A program made the position numbers and the translations under genes. A stretch of DNA of 43,916 nucleotides from Planctomycetaceae bacterium (GTDB lineage: Bacteria > Planctomycetota > Planctomycetia > Pirellulales > Pirellulaceae), in contig SXOA01000182.1 of NCBI GenBank assembly GCA_005778405.1, forward strand, positions 1 through 43,916, given 5' to 3'. Shown here in pieces: positions 25,417 through 36,003 of this stretch. The notes under the pieces are model-generated. The model was not told the DNA's origin. It saw only the letters and a program-made list of their open reading frames with translations, and did not search any database. Every line of letters starts with the position of its first letter. Within the stretch, counting starts at the first letter, position 1.

Positions 25417-28116
25417 CTACTTCTTCCCTTTCTTTTCGTCCCTTAGCGCCGCCTGGGCCGCCGCCAGCCGGGCAATCGGCACACGGAACGGCGAGCAACT
25501 GACGTAGTTAAGCCCCACTTTGTGGCAGAAGTCGATGCTGGCAGGGTCGCCACCATGCTCGCCACAAATGCCGACCTTGAGATCCTTTCGCGTGCTCCGC
25601 CCCTTTTGCACGCCCATCTGCACGAGTTGCCCCACGCCGGAGGTGTCCAGAGATTGGAACGGATCGCACGGCAGCAGCTCTTTGCGCAGGTAATCGGGCA
25701 GAAATCCGTTCACATCGTCGCGCGAGAAGCCGAAGGTCATCTGTGTCAGGTCATTCGTTCCGAAGCTGAAGAATTCGGCGTGCTCGGCAATCTTGTCCGC
25801 GGTCAAAGCGGCTCGCGGGATTTCGATCATTGTGCCGATCTGCACATCGAGCTTGCCCGTGTATTTCAGTTCCTTCTTCACGGCCTCAATCGTCTGGGCG
25901 GTCAAGGCGACGAGCAGCTTGAGCTCGGGCGAAGTGCTGACGATCGGGATCATAATCTCCGGCCGGGCGTCGATTTTCTCCTTCTTGCACGCGATGGCCG
26001 CTTCGATGATGGCCCGCACTTGCATCTCCAGAATCTCCGGATAAGTGACGCTCAGGCGGCAGCCGCGGTGGCCGAGCATCGGATTGGATTCGTGAAGATC
26101 CGAGACTCGCTGCTTAACTACTTCCAACGTCACGCCCAAAGTGTTTGCCAGCTCTTCCTTGGCCTTCGCCTCGTGCGGCAGAAATTCGTGCAGCGGCGGG
26201 TCGAGCAGGCGAATGGTGACCGGCAGACCCTTCATCGCCGTGAAAATGCCCTGAAAATCGGCCCGCTGGAACGGCAGCAGCTTGGCGAGGGCCTTTTTGC
26301 GGGCTGTCAGGTCGTCGGCCAGAATCATCTCTCGCATCGCGGCAATGCGGGCCTCGCCAAAAAACATGTGCTCCGTGCGGCAGAGGCCAATCCCTTCCGC
26401 CCCGAATTCGCGGGCCCGCTGGGCATCCTCGGGAGAGTCAGCGTTCGTGCGGATGTTCATGGTGCGGTATTTGTCGGCCCATTTCATGACCGTGCCGAAG
26501 TCGCCGCTCAGCTTGGCGTCGCGGGTCGCCAGCGCGCCATTGAAGACTTCCCCGGTGGTGCCGTTGATCGTGACCAGGTCGTTGTGCCCCAGCGTCGTTC
26601 CCTTGATGACGACCCGGCGGGCGTGCTCATCAATTTGCATCTCCCCCGCGCCGACGACGCAGCAGCGTCCCCAGCCGCGTGCGACGACGGCTGCATGGCT
26701 GGTTGCTCCGCCGGTGCTCGTGAGAATGCCCACGGCGCTGTGCATGCCATCCACGTCCTCGGGGCTCGTTTCCTTGCGGCAGAGGATGATCTTCTCGCCG
26801 GCCGCGGCCCGCTCGACGGCTTCTTTCGCCGTAAAGGCCAACTTGCCGACGACGCCGCCGGGGGAAGCATTCACCCCCTTCGTCAGCAGCTTGCCCGATT
26901 CGCGGGCACTTTCCAGGGCATCGATATCAAGACTCGGCAGCAGGATTTGCGACAGGTCGCCGGCCGGAATGCGGAGCACCGCCTTCTTCTCGTCGATCAG
27001 CTTCTCTTTGACCATGTCGCAAGCGATTTTCACGCTGGCTCCCCCCGCCCGTTTGCCGGTGCGGGTTTGCAGCATGTAGAGCGTCCCCTTTTCAATCGTG
27101 AACTCAATGTCCTGCATCTCGCGGAAATGGCTTTCCAGCGTGTCCTTGATTTCGAGAAGCTGGTTGTAGACTTTCTTGTTCCACTTGGGCATTTCGCTGA
27201 CGACTTGCGGCGTGCGGATGCCGGCGACGACATCTTCTCCTTGGGCGTTAATCAGAAAATCGCCGTAGAACTTGTTTTCGCCCGTGTTCGGATCACGGGT
27301 GAACGCCACGCCGGTGCCGCTATCGTCTCCCATGTTGCCATACACCATGCTCTGCACGTTGACAGCCGTCCCGAGCAGGCCGCGGATGTTCTCCACGTCG
27401 CGAAACTTGACCGCCTTGTCCCCCATCCAGCTCTTGAAGACGGCCTCCACGGCCGCCTCCAATTGCACCATTGGATCCTGAGGAAAAGCCTTGCCGGTCC
27501 GTTTTTTGTAGACTTCCTTGTAGTCGTTGCAAAGCTCGATCAGCCCTTCGGCGGGGACGTCCGTGTCGAGCTTCACACCGTACTTTCGTTTAATGGCGCT
27601 GAAGGCGTGCTCGTAATGCTCGTGCCCCACGTCCATCACCACGTCGCCGAACATGTTGATGAGCCGGCGGTAGGCGTCGTAGGCGAACCGAGGGTTGTTG
27701 GTCGCCTTCGCCAGGCCGGCGGTGGAAACGTCGTTGAGCCCCAGGTTGAGAATCGTGTTCAGCATCCCCGGCATGCTGAGGGCGGCTCCGGAGCGGACGG
27801 AGACCAGGAGCGGGCTGGCATCATCGCCAAACTTCTTGCCCAGCTCCTTTTCCAGCATGGCAATATTCTTCCGCACGGCCTCCATCAAACCGGCGGGGAG
27901 CTTCTTACCGCTCTTGTAATACGCATCGCAGCACTCGGTCGTGATCGTGAACCCCGGCGGCACCGGCAGGCCGATGCTGGTCATTTCGGCCAGGTTGGCT
28001 CCCTTCCCCCCCAGCAGTTGCTTGGAAAGCCCGCGCCCTTCGGTCTTGTTCTTGGAGAAGTAGTAAGTCATCTTGCCGCCGGAAGTCTTGGCGGCAGCGG
28101 TGCGAGTCTTGGCCAT
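25417..28116 (-). CDS. ppdK: Pyruvate, phosphate dikinase
   Basis: The 899-residue protein has the full three-domain layout of PPDK, which interconverts pyruvate and phosphoenolpyruvate using ATP/AMP and phosphate. The N-terminal nucleotide-binding domain shows GGKGANLAEM, VRSGAALSMPGMLNTILNLG and GDDSGTGVAFTRDPNTG. The central phosphohistidine is His474 in GGATSHAAVVARGWG. The C-terminal PEP/pyruvate domain has FGTNDLTQMTFGFSRDD and the catalytic Cys851 in GICGEHGGDP. Length is near the bacterial norm. AAGG lies upstream of the ATG. A 722-base gene-free stretch precedes it. Confidence 0.97.
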   Translation of the reverse strand: MAKTRTAAAKTSGGKMTYYFSKNKTEGRGLSKQLLGGKGANLAEMTSIGLPVPPGFTITTECCDAYYKSGKKLPAGLMEAVRKNIAMLEKELGKKFGDDASPLLVSVRSGAALSMPGMLNTILNLGLNDVSTAGLAKATNNPRFAYDAYRRLINMFGDVVMDVGHEHYEHAFSAIKRKYGVKLDTDVPAEGLIELCNDYKEVYKKRTGKAFPQDPMVQLEAAVEAVFKSWMGDKAVKFRDVENIRGLLGTAVNVQSMVYGNMGDDSGTGVAFTRDPNTGENKFYGDFLINAQGEDVVAGIRTPQVVSEMPKWNKKVYNQLLEIKDTLESHFREMQDIEFTIEKGTLYMLQTRTGKRAGGASVKIACDMVKEKLIDEKKAVLRIPAGDLSQILLPSLDIDALESARESGKLLTKGVNASPGGVVGKLAFTAKEAVERAAAGEKIILCRKETSPEDVDGMHSAVGILTSTGGATSHAAVVARGWGRCCVVGAGEMQIDEHARRVVIKGTTLGHNDLVTINGTTGEVFNGALATRDAKLSGDFGTVMKWADKYRTMNIRTNADSPEDAQRAREFGAEGIGLCRTEHMFFGEARIAAMREMILADDLTARKKALAKLLPFQRADFQGIFTAMKGLPVTIRLLDPPLHEFLPHEAKAKEELANTLGVTLEVVKQRVSDLHESNPMLGHRGCRLSVTYPEILEMQVRAIIEAAIACKKEKIDARPEIMIPIVSTSPELKLLVALTAQTIEAVKKELKYTGKLDVQIGTMIEIPRAALTADKIAEHAEFFSFGTNDLTQMTFGFSRDDVNGFLPDYLRKELLPCDPFQSLDTSGVGQLVQMGVQKGRSTRKDLKVGICGEHGGDPASIDFCHKVGLNYVSCSPFRVPIARLAAAQAALRDEKKGKK

Positions 28117-28282
28117 TACGGACGCCTTTGGTGAAACGAGGGGTGAGTTTTGACTAATCGTGAACCGGAAAACGGAGCCGAAAAGCGGCTTTTTCCCGCG
28201 AAAAACAAGCTAGTGAGTGTAGCGGTGGTGGGTAAGAGCGTCAATGAAAGGAACAGGTGCCGCCTGCCATTCTTTGGACCCA

Positions 28283-28440
28283 TTGATAACCCCAAACCAC
28301 CCGCTTGATTCATGATTCAGAACCTATTTCTTTCGCGTTCGATGATTCCATAAAGTGTGTTGCGCACAGCACTTGCGGACTAATAATTGATTCAAGGACG
28401 CAATTCTTGATTCATCCCAAAACCCCAGTTTGATAACCCC
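28283..28440. repeat. TGATTCA cluster bounded by TTGATAACCCC direct repeats
   Basis: TGATTCA occurs at 28306, 28313 (back to back), 28388 and 28408, with a near-match TGATTCC at 28333. The block is bounded by exact 11-base copies of TTGATAACCCC at 28283-28293 and 28430-28440. TGATTCA is a near palindrome (TGA-T-TCA). This could be an array of regulator sites or a small inserted element with target duplications. Confidence 0.5.
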
Positions 28441-28644
28441 TTTTTAGGTCGCTCCATTCCTGCGGGATCCCTGGATCGTTCATCTCGAGTCCCGCGCGAG
28501 CAGTGAACACCTGTAACTTACTAATTTCTATGCCCGTCGGTTGGCACAGTCAAGAGTTACTGACAAGATTTTCGCAAGTGTTTCTGAATGCAAGCTCGTT
28601 GAGCTGCAAACGCTAGCACCCCTAGTTAACCCCGCGGCCCGGAC

Positions 28645-28719
28645 GGGGTCGGGAGGGGTTTCGCGGCAGCGTCCTTTCGATCTTGCCAGCATGGGAACGC
28701 GAAACTCCTCCCGACTCCC
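28645..28719. repeat. Long imperfect inverted repeat
   Basis: The left arm 28645-28664 (GGGGTCGGGAGGGGTTTCGC) pairs with the right arm 28699-28719 with one mismatch and one bulge. The loop is 34 bases and has an inner GGCA/TGCC pairing. It lies about 120-195 bases before the ABC exporter start. It may be a 5'UTR structure, a terminator-like element or a mobile repeat. Confidence 0.5.
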
Positions 28720-28838
28720 TTAGTTCGCGCTTGTTTCCAAGACCCCAATCCGAGTAAACTGCGTTCGCGCATGTCTTCAGGCGCACGCGGCCACGATGGC
28801 CAATCTACGAGCATGTCGGCAGGGAGGCTGAGCGGCGG

Positions 28839-30782
<1,944 letters not shown>

Positions 30783-30911
30783 GCAAAAAACACTTTGCCC
30801 TGTTTGTAATTTTGATTGACCTTGACCCTCTTCTTTCCTCCGTGATAAACCTCCACTACCCAGACCTCCCCTTGTGAAGCGCGAACGCCTTCAGAGCAGG
30901 ATGCTCTCGTC

Positions 30912-32051
30912 ATGGCAAAAGTTGAATTCTCGCATGCCGCCACCAGCGGCCTGGTCACTGTCGTCATTCCCACCTATCGCGCGGATGATTACATCGGCGA
31001 AGCGCTGACCACGATCTCCCGGCAACGGTTTCCAAACTGGGAGCTGATTGTGGTTGAGGATGCCTCACAAGGAAAAACCGAGGGGATCGTCCGGCAATTC
31101 GCGAAGGACCATCCGGACCATCGCGTCATCTATCTCCGCAACGAGAAAAACAGCGGCCCCAGCCACAGCCGCAACGTGGCTTTCCAGGAGGCCCGTGGGG
31201 AGTTCATCGCGCTGCTCGATGCCGACGACCGCTGGCTGGATACGCATCTGACGGCCGCGCTCGGGCAATTGCGCGAGCAGCAGGCCGACCTGGTCTATTC
31301 CACGGTGTTGCTGACGGAAGACATCACCGAGCAACTGATGGGACTGTGGGGACCGGACTACCAGGAGCTCCAGGACTTTCCGCACGCCCTGTTCACGCGC
31401 AACACGATCACGCCGTCGGCTACGGTCATGCGGCGGTCGGTCATCGCGGATGTCGGCCTGTGGGCGACGAATCTCCGCCTCTGCGAGGATCTCGACTACT
31501 GGCTGCGGTGCCTGGGAGAAGGGAAGAAGTTTGGCTATGTCCGCGGCTGCCATTGCCTTTATCGCCAGAACCGGGCGGAGGCCGCCACGAAGAACAAGTG
31601 CGCCGTACAAGAATCGGTCGCTCGCGTCGCGGAAAGATACATCGGCGTGGCTGGAACGCGCGAAAGCACTTGCCGTAACCGGATTTCCCGGACTTTCGCC
31701 CGCGCGGCTCGTTTCCACAAACAGGGGGACAGTCGCGATCCCTCCCGCGATTTGCGCAAGATTCCGGCCCTGCTCATAAAAGCTTGGAAGCTGCGGCCCA
31801 AGCGGTTGGACTATTTGGTGCGGGCTGCGTGGTGGAGCCTGCTCAATTCGTGCCGCAAGCCCGCGGAGCCGCCGGCGCAACTGCCGGTTTCGCTGCAAAG
31901 CGGAATGATGTGGAGCGCTTCCAGCGGCGCAGCTACGCGAGGGCCGACAAATCGCTCTGTGCCGCTCCCATTCTGTATGCCACCAGCCACCCGAATTTCC
32001 GCCAGAACGCCCAGCAGCATAGGAAGCACGTCCGATGTCTCAAACAGATAA
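30912..32051 (+). CDS. Glycosyltransferase family 2 protein
   Basis: The 379-residue protein has a GT-A fold. The N-terminal nucleotide-binding strand is VTVVIPTYRADDYIGEAL, the DxD-type metal motif is LLDADDRWLD and the acceptor-side ED motif is NLRLCEDLDYWLRC. It would transfer a sugar from a nucleotide-sugar donor in the cytoplasm. The last 60 residues or so (after about PAEPPAQLP) are rich in Ser, Arg, Pro and Thr and do not look like folded protein. The stop overlaps the next gene by 17 bases. A late frameshift or simple 3' drift may explain this tail. The Shine-Dalgarno is weak. Confidence 0.9.
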   Translation: MAKVEFSHAATSGLVTVVIPTYRADDYIGEALTTISRQRFPNWELIVVEDASQGKTEGIVRQFAKDHPDHRVIYLRNEKNSGPSHSRNVAFQEARGEFIALLDADDRWLDTHLTAALGQLREQQADLVYSTVLLTEDITEQLMGLWGPDYQELQDFPHALFTRNTITPSATVMRRSVIADVGLWATNLRLCEDLDYWLRCLGEGKKFGYVRGCHCLYRQNRAEAATKNKCAVQESVARVAERYIGVAGTRESTCRNRISRTFARAARFHKQGDSRDPSRDLRKIPALLIKAWKLRPKRLDYLVRAAWWSLLNSCRKPAEPPAQLPVSLQSGMMWSASSGAATRGPTNRSVPLPFCMPPATRISARTPSSIGSTSDVSNR

Positions 32052-33084
32052 ACCATTGCCGCAGAACATAGGCGGCGCTCGACGGGTCGCCGTGAAGTGT
32101 TGGCGTGAAATATGCCGGCCCGTTGTGAAGCTGGCTCGCACATTTTCCCGCTCCGACTGCGACAATCTCGACTTTGCCAGCGAGACGCAGTATCTCAAGC
32201 ATCAATTCATCGGTCTGGGAGAGGACGAGTTTCGAACATTACTTCTGGGGGGTGAGTTCTTTCAGCGCGCCAATGTTGGCCTGCAAGCTTATTTGACGGC
32301 CAACGTTCCCCGGCTTTACCGCATTGTCCATAGCCTTGTTAGCTGCCAGGAAATGCTGGCCGGACCCACACTGGACGTCGCTTCCGGCAACGGGATCCTT
32401 TATCCCCTGCTGAAGCGGCTATTGCCGTCCATGTTTCCCTATTCGATTGCCGAATTAAATGCCAGGCACGTCGAGATCGAAGGGCAGACAATCCCTTGTC
32501 ATCCATTTGAATGTGAAAAGGGGCGTCTTCCCCTCCCCGACGCGAGCCAGGGATGCGTCCTGTACTGCGATACCATTGAGCATCTGATCGTGGATCCTGT
32601 TTGGCCAATTCTGGAATTCAATCGCGTTCTTCGTCCTGGCGGCAAGCTGGTCATTACCACGCCTAATGCGGCGGGAGTCTCGCGAGCGGCGGGCATTTTC
32701 TTTGGCTTGTCCGGGGCCACGGAGAACGCCATTAAGCCGTCGGCAATTTACCAGCGTCACAATCGGGAATGGACCGTGGACGACCTGTTGCGATTGGCGG
32801 AATGCTGCGGCTTCGGCAAGTGCGTTGTAACCACGCATTCCCATTTGATTACCCCCCGAGAGGATGAATTGCTGCAGACGGCGCATCGGGTGAAATTGCT
32901 CGCCAAGCCAAGGTCCTACTATGGACCGGAAATCTTCTTCATTGCGGAAAAGACCGCGGAGCGCAATCTCGACATGGAGCTTTCGCAGGACCAGCGCTGG
33001 CCCACGTTTCTGTACTCGCATTACGATGTCTATCGCCGTCGCCCGCAAATCTTTCCCATCCAGGTGGGGCCGGACTATTCCTAG
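32035..33084 (+). CDS. SAM-dependent methyltransferase, class I
   Basis: The 349-residue protein has a Rossmann methyltransferase core. Motif I is TLDVASGNGILYPLL, the acidic strand-2 residue is in AELNARHVEIE, and VLYCDTIEHLIVDPVWPILE with RVLRPGGKLVITTPN forms the typical post-motif region. It resembles methyltransferases of O-antigen or surface-glycan clusters (Methyltransf_11/23 type). The substrate is unknown. AGGAAG lies eight bases before the ATG. It lies within a block of glycosyltransferase genes all on the + strand, so a sugar hydroxyl or lipid carrier is a plausible target. Confidence 0.9.
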   Translation: MSQTDKPLPQNIGGARRVAVKCWREICRPVVKLARTFSRSDCDNLDFASETQYLKHQFIGLGEDEFRTLLLGGEFFQRANVGLQAYLTANVPRLYRIVHSLVSCQEMLAGPTLDVASGNGILYPLLKRLLPSMFPYSIAELNARHVEIEGQTIPCHPFECEKGRLPLPDASQGCVLYCDTIEHLIVDPVWPILEFNRVLRPGGKLVITTPNAAGVSRAAGIFFGLSGATENAIKPSAIYQRHNREWTVDDLLRLAECCGFGKCVVTTHSHLITPREDELLQTAHRVKLLAKPRSYYGPEIFFIAEKTAERNLDMELSQDQRWPTFLYSHYDVYRRRPQIFPIQVGPDYS

Positions 33085-33116
33085 CCGGGGAGAGACTTTT
33101 TCGCGCGGAGACGAAT

Positions 33117-34163
33117 ATGCAAATCTTGTCGCCAAAAAGAGAAGCTGTGATCGTCGTCAGCGCCACCGACAACGGCTATGCGATGCCGCTGGCTGTGACG
33201 ATCCGCTCGGCGCTTGCCAATCTTGCGGCCGACCGCCAGATGCAGCTTTATGTATTGGATGGCGGCATCGACGAAACGAACAAGCGAAAGCTGCTGGAGT
33301 CGTGGAACGATCCGCGGCTGAGCGTACAGTTCGTGAAGCCGGACATGTCGCTGGTGCAGGGGCTGATGGTCAGCGAGCACGTCAACATCGTTACCTATTT
33401 GCGGCTTTTGATGCCGTATGTTCTGCCGGCTCATGTGCGGCGGGCAATCTATCTGGATGCCGATTTGACAGTGATGAAGGACCTGGGGGAAATGTGGGAC
33501 ATCGACCAGGCGGGCTCCCCTTGTCTGGCCACGCAGGACATCGCCGCGCCGTGCATCAATGCCGCGGTTTCCCTCTTCAATTTCGAGCGCTGCAAGAATC
33601 ACCTGGCGGCTCAGACGCCGATTGCCAACTACCGCCAACTCGGCATCGCCGAGGATGGCAAATACTTCAACGGCGGCGTGCTCGTCGTGGATTTGGACAT
33701 GTGGCGGCGCGAGAACCTGGCGGAAAAAATGCTCGGCGTACTGCGGGACCACCGCGAGCACGTGCTGTGGTGGGATCAATACGCCCTCAACGTTGTCCTC
33801 GCCGGCCGCTGGAAGGAAATCGACCCCCGCTGGAACCAGAACGCCCACATCCACGTTTATCCGAGCTGGCAGCAGAGCCCCCTCAGCCGTGAGACCTTTG
33901 CGCAGCTGCGGGACGACCCGTGGATCGTCCACTTCTGTTCTCCCACGAAGCCGTGGCACTACTTTTGCGAGCACCCCAGCACGCGCGACTTCCGCAAGTA
34001 TTTGAAGCAAACCGCGTGGCGCGATTGGAAGCCCGCCGTGCCGGAAGACTACTTGCGGAAGTGGTGGAAGTTCCACGTCACGCCGATTCGCCGCCAGCTC
34101 AAAAGTTATGAGAAACAGGTCCGCGAAGTGTTCAAGCCACTGCGGCGCAGGAAAGCAGCATAG
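33117..34163 (+). CDS. Glycosyltransferase family 8 protein
   Basis: The 348-residue protein matches retaining GT8 enzymes (LPS galactosyl/glucosyltransferase and glycogenin relatives). Evidence is an N-terminal strand AVIVVSATDNGYAMPLAVTIRSAL, the DxD motif in RRAIYLDADLTVMKDL, FNGGVLVVDLDMWR and DQYALNVVLAG, and a late IVHFCSPTKPWHY motif with the conserved His. It adds a hexose to a glycan acceptor in the cytoplasm. GGAG lies six bases before the ATG. It is followed after nine bases by a GT2 gene, so the genes form one operon. Confidence 0.95.
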   Translation: MQILSPKREAVIVVSATDNGYAMPLAVTIRSALANLAADRQMQLYVLDGGIDETNKRKLLESWNDPRLSVQFVKPDMSLVQGLMVSEHVNIVTYLRLLMPYVLPAHVRRAIYLDADLTVMKDLGEMWDIDQAGSPCLATQDIAAPCINAAVSLFNFERCKNHLAAQTPIANYRQLGIAEDGKYFNGGVLVVDLDMWRRENLAEKMLGVLRDHREHVLWWDQYALNVVLAGRWKEIDPRWNQNAHIHVYPSWQQSPLSRETFAQLRDDPWIVHFCSPTKPWHYFCEHPSTRDFRKYLKQTAWRDWKPAVPEDYLRKWWKFHVTPIRRQLKSYEKQVREVFKPLRRRKAA

Positions 34164-34172
34164 CGGCAAACC

Positions 34173-35351
34173 ATGCCCTCTCCTCAAATCTCCATCATCG
34201 TCACCACCTACCAGCGCCCCGCGAATCTGCGGCGGGTGCTGGCTTCCATTGCCGGACAACAGGGAGCCGATGGCCAGTTCGAGGTTGTCGTGGCGGATGA
34301 CGGCTCAACAGACGAAACGCCTCAGGTTGTCCAGCAGTTCAAAAAATCGGTCCATTTCCCAGTCCACTTCACCACGCATCCTCATGGCGGCTTTTGCCCA
34401 GGGCGGGCGCGGAACGAAGGAGTCGCCGCCAGCCGGGGGGAATACGTGCTGCTGCTCGACGGCGACTGCCTGCTGCCACGGGACCACGTGCGGATTCAGC
34501 TCAACAAGCGACTGCCGGGAGTCGTCCGTGTCGGCGACAGCATTCGGCTGGAGCGGGGCCCGTCCGCCAGCGTTTCGGAAGAATTCGCCAGCCACGGCCG
34601 CCTGGCTCGCCTGGCATCGATCTGCGAACGGTCCCGCATCAAACTGCGGGCCGCCAAGAGCACCTTTTACAATCTCCACAATCATCCCGATCGTCCGCGC
34701 CTGATCGCCAACAATGTCGCCCTCTGGAAGCGGGACTATGTGCGGGTTAACGGGTTCGACCAGAGTTACGTCGGCTGGGGGGCGGAGGACGATGATTTCG
34801 GCTTCCGGCTCCGCCGCGCTGGGCTGCAACTACGGACCATCCTGTGGTGGACGACCTGCTACCACCTGTGGCATCCCAAAGACCCCTCCGCGCCCGTGGG
34901 CCGCACCGGCGGCGACAACTACAACTATCTGCGCCGCGGATTTCACCTCATCAAGTGCTGCGACGGCTTGGTGAAGCGAAGCTGGCATGATCTTTCGTTC
35001 GCTGCCGCCGGGCCACTTCCTTCCAGCAACGTGCTGCGGCAGGTCTTTGGGGCATTTCGGCCTCGCTTCGTAGCGGACGGACCGGCTGAAGTGGAAGTTC
35101 TCTTCACCCCCGGTCCCGGCACGTTCACCGGCCGAGCCCAGTGTAACATTCTCGTCGCCTTGGACAGATCCGCGGACTCGCTGCTCGCTGCGCCGGAAGC
35201 TCATCTCGTCCTCAGCGACGAATATCTGCCTGGCGTTCTCCCCGAGCGCCAGTTCTGGCTCTCCCAGTGGGACGACGCCATGAACCATCTGATGTTCAAC
35301 AGCAGCCCCACCGAGCAGACGCCGAGCATGCCCGTGTTGGTAGCGGCGTAG
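34173..35351 (+). CDS. Glycosyltransferase family 2 protein with galactosyltransferase-like C-domain
   Basis: The 392-residue protein shows an inverting GT-A core: ISIIVTTYQRPANLRRVL, VVVADDGSTDETP, GRARNEGVAASRGEYVLLLDGDCLLP (metal motif DGD) and the C-terminal galactosyltransferase-type segment VNGFDQSYVGWGAEDDDFGFRL. The last approximately 100 residues are a separate region of unknown role (VEVLFTPGPGTFTGRAQ). It resembles chondroitin-polymerase/GT27-like transferases. It is the last gene of the + strand glycan cluster; the next gene is on the other strand 23 bases away. Confidence 0.93.
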   Translation: MPSPQISIIVTTYQRPANLRRVLASIAGQQGADGQFEVVVADDGSTDETPQVVQQFKKSVHFPVHFTTHPHGGFCPGRARNEGVAASRGEYVLLLDGDCLLPRDHVRIQLNKRLPGVVRVGDSIRLERGPSASVSEEFASHGRLARLASICERSRIKLRAAKSTFYNLHNHPDRPRLIANNVALWKRDYVRVNGFDQSYVGWGAEDDDFGFRLRRAGLQLRTILWWTTCYHLWHPKDPSAPVGRTGGDNYNYLRRGFHLIKCCDGLVKRSWHDLSFAAAGPLPSSNVLRQVFGAFRPRFVADGPAEVEVLFTPGPGTFTGRAQCNILVALDRSADSLLAAPEAHLVLSDEYLPGVLPERQFWLSQWDDAMNHLMFNSSPTEQTPSMPVLVAA

Positions 35352-35374
35352 CTCCCGACCCCTACGTCCCCATT

Positions 35375-35947
35375 TCAACGAACAATCCGTGCAATGTAGT
35401 CGAAGTCGTGGGCCGTAACGTAGAGGGGCGCGCGAATGTCGATCATCGCAGTCGAAGCCCGCTGCATGAATCGTTGGAACTTGGTGACAACTACCAAGCT
35501 ACTCATGTAGCTGGCGTCTCGGTTGGTTGGGTCTCGGAAGGCCGTGCTGGCGTAAATGGCTTGGAGGGACTCCAGTCCGTTAATTGTATAGTCCTCGAGG
35601 TGTGCTGACTGCCAATCGGAGAGCCAGTCGAAGTCATCTACTCCGCCGTCAGCAGCGTACGCGAATAAATCGCAGTACCATCGATCTGGATTGATGTCGA
35701 ATCCATTCATCTCGGTATAAACGGCCTTGACGTCGAATGTCGCCGATTCAGCGCGAAAGAAACGGTCGAAATGGCGGGCGATGTCCGCTGGGTCGTTGGT
35801 GATGGTAAGGTCCGCGGCGATGTGGAATGGCGAGGCAGGCAGCGCGAGCAAGGCATTGACCGCAGCCGACTCGCAGTCCGCAAGTTCCCCTGCGCGGAGT
35901 TGCGGAGTCAGTCGTTCCATCGTTTCAAAGAACAAGTCAATACTCAC
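35375..35947 (-). CDS. Hypothetical protein
   Basis: I do not recognise this 190-residue acidic protein. It is rich in Asp and aromatic residues and has no signal peptide or membrane segment. Segments such as RHFDRFFRAESATFDVKAVY, DRWYCDLFAYAADGG and DFDWLSDWQSAHLEDYTING suggest a compact alpha/beta cytoplasmic protein. The start is GTG at 35947 with only a weak AAGG upstream. Gene length, absence of a competing frame and good codon use support it being real. Its neighbours give no functional hint. Confidence 0.7.
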   Translation of the reverse strand: MSIDLFFETMERLTPQLRAGELADCESAAVNALLALPASPFHIAADLTITNDPADIARHFDRFFRAESATFDVKAVYTEMNGFDINPDRWYCDLFAYAADGGVDDFDWLSDWQSAHLEDYTINGLESLQAIYASTAFRDPTNRDASYMSSLVVVTKFQRFMQRASTAMIDIRAPLYVTAHDFDYIARIVR

Positions 35948-36003
35948 CGATATGGCCTTGCTTAACGCTTGATTTCACCGGCAACTCCAACTCCAACTTC
36001 CAT

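Larger units (their letters stand above)
28117..28838. other. 722-base gene-free region between ppdK and the ABC exporter
   Basis: No convincing gene is visible; the only ORF near 60 codons (28541-28723) has no family-like features. The first half is AT-richer than its surroundings and holds the TGATTCA cluster and two copies of TTGATAACCCC. The second half holds a long inverted repeat at 28645-28719. Promoters for both flanking divergent genes should lie here, but I cannot assign hexamers with confidence. No tRNA or known ncRNA was recognised. Confidence 0.6.

Noticed and set aside
25522..28134. 870-codon open frame on the + strand opposite ppdK
   Set aside because: It is a shadow caused by GC-rich codon bias of the real gene. 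The translation shows no family motif and the minus strand encodes a complete PPDK.
28283..28440. CRISPR array
   Set aside because: The repeats are only 7-11 bases, irregularly spaced, and no cas gene is near.
28541..28723. 60-codon ORF in the ppdK-ABC gap
   Set aside because: No Shine-Dalgarno, no motif, and its 3' part lies inside the inverted repeat.
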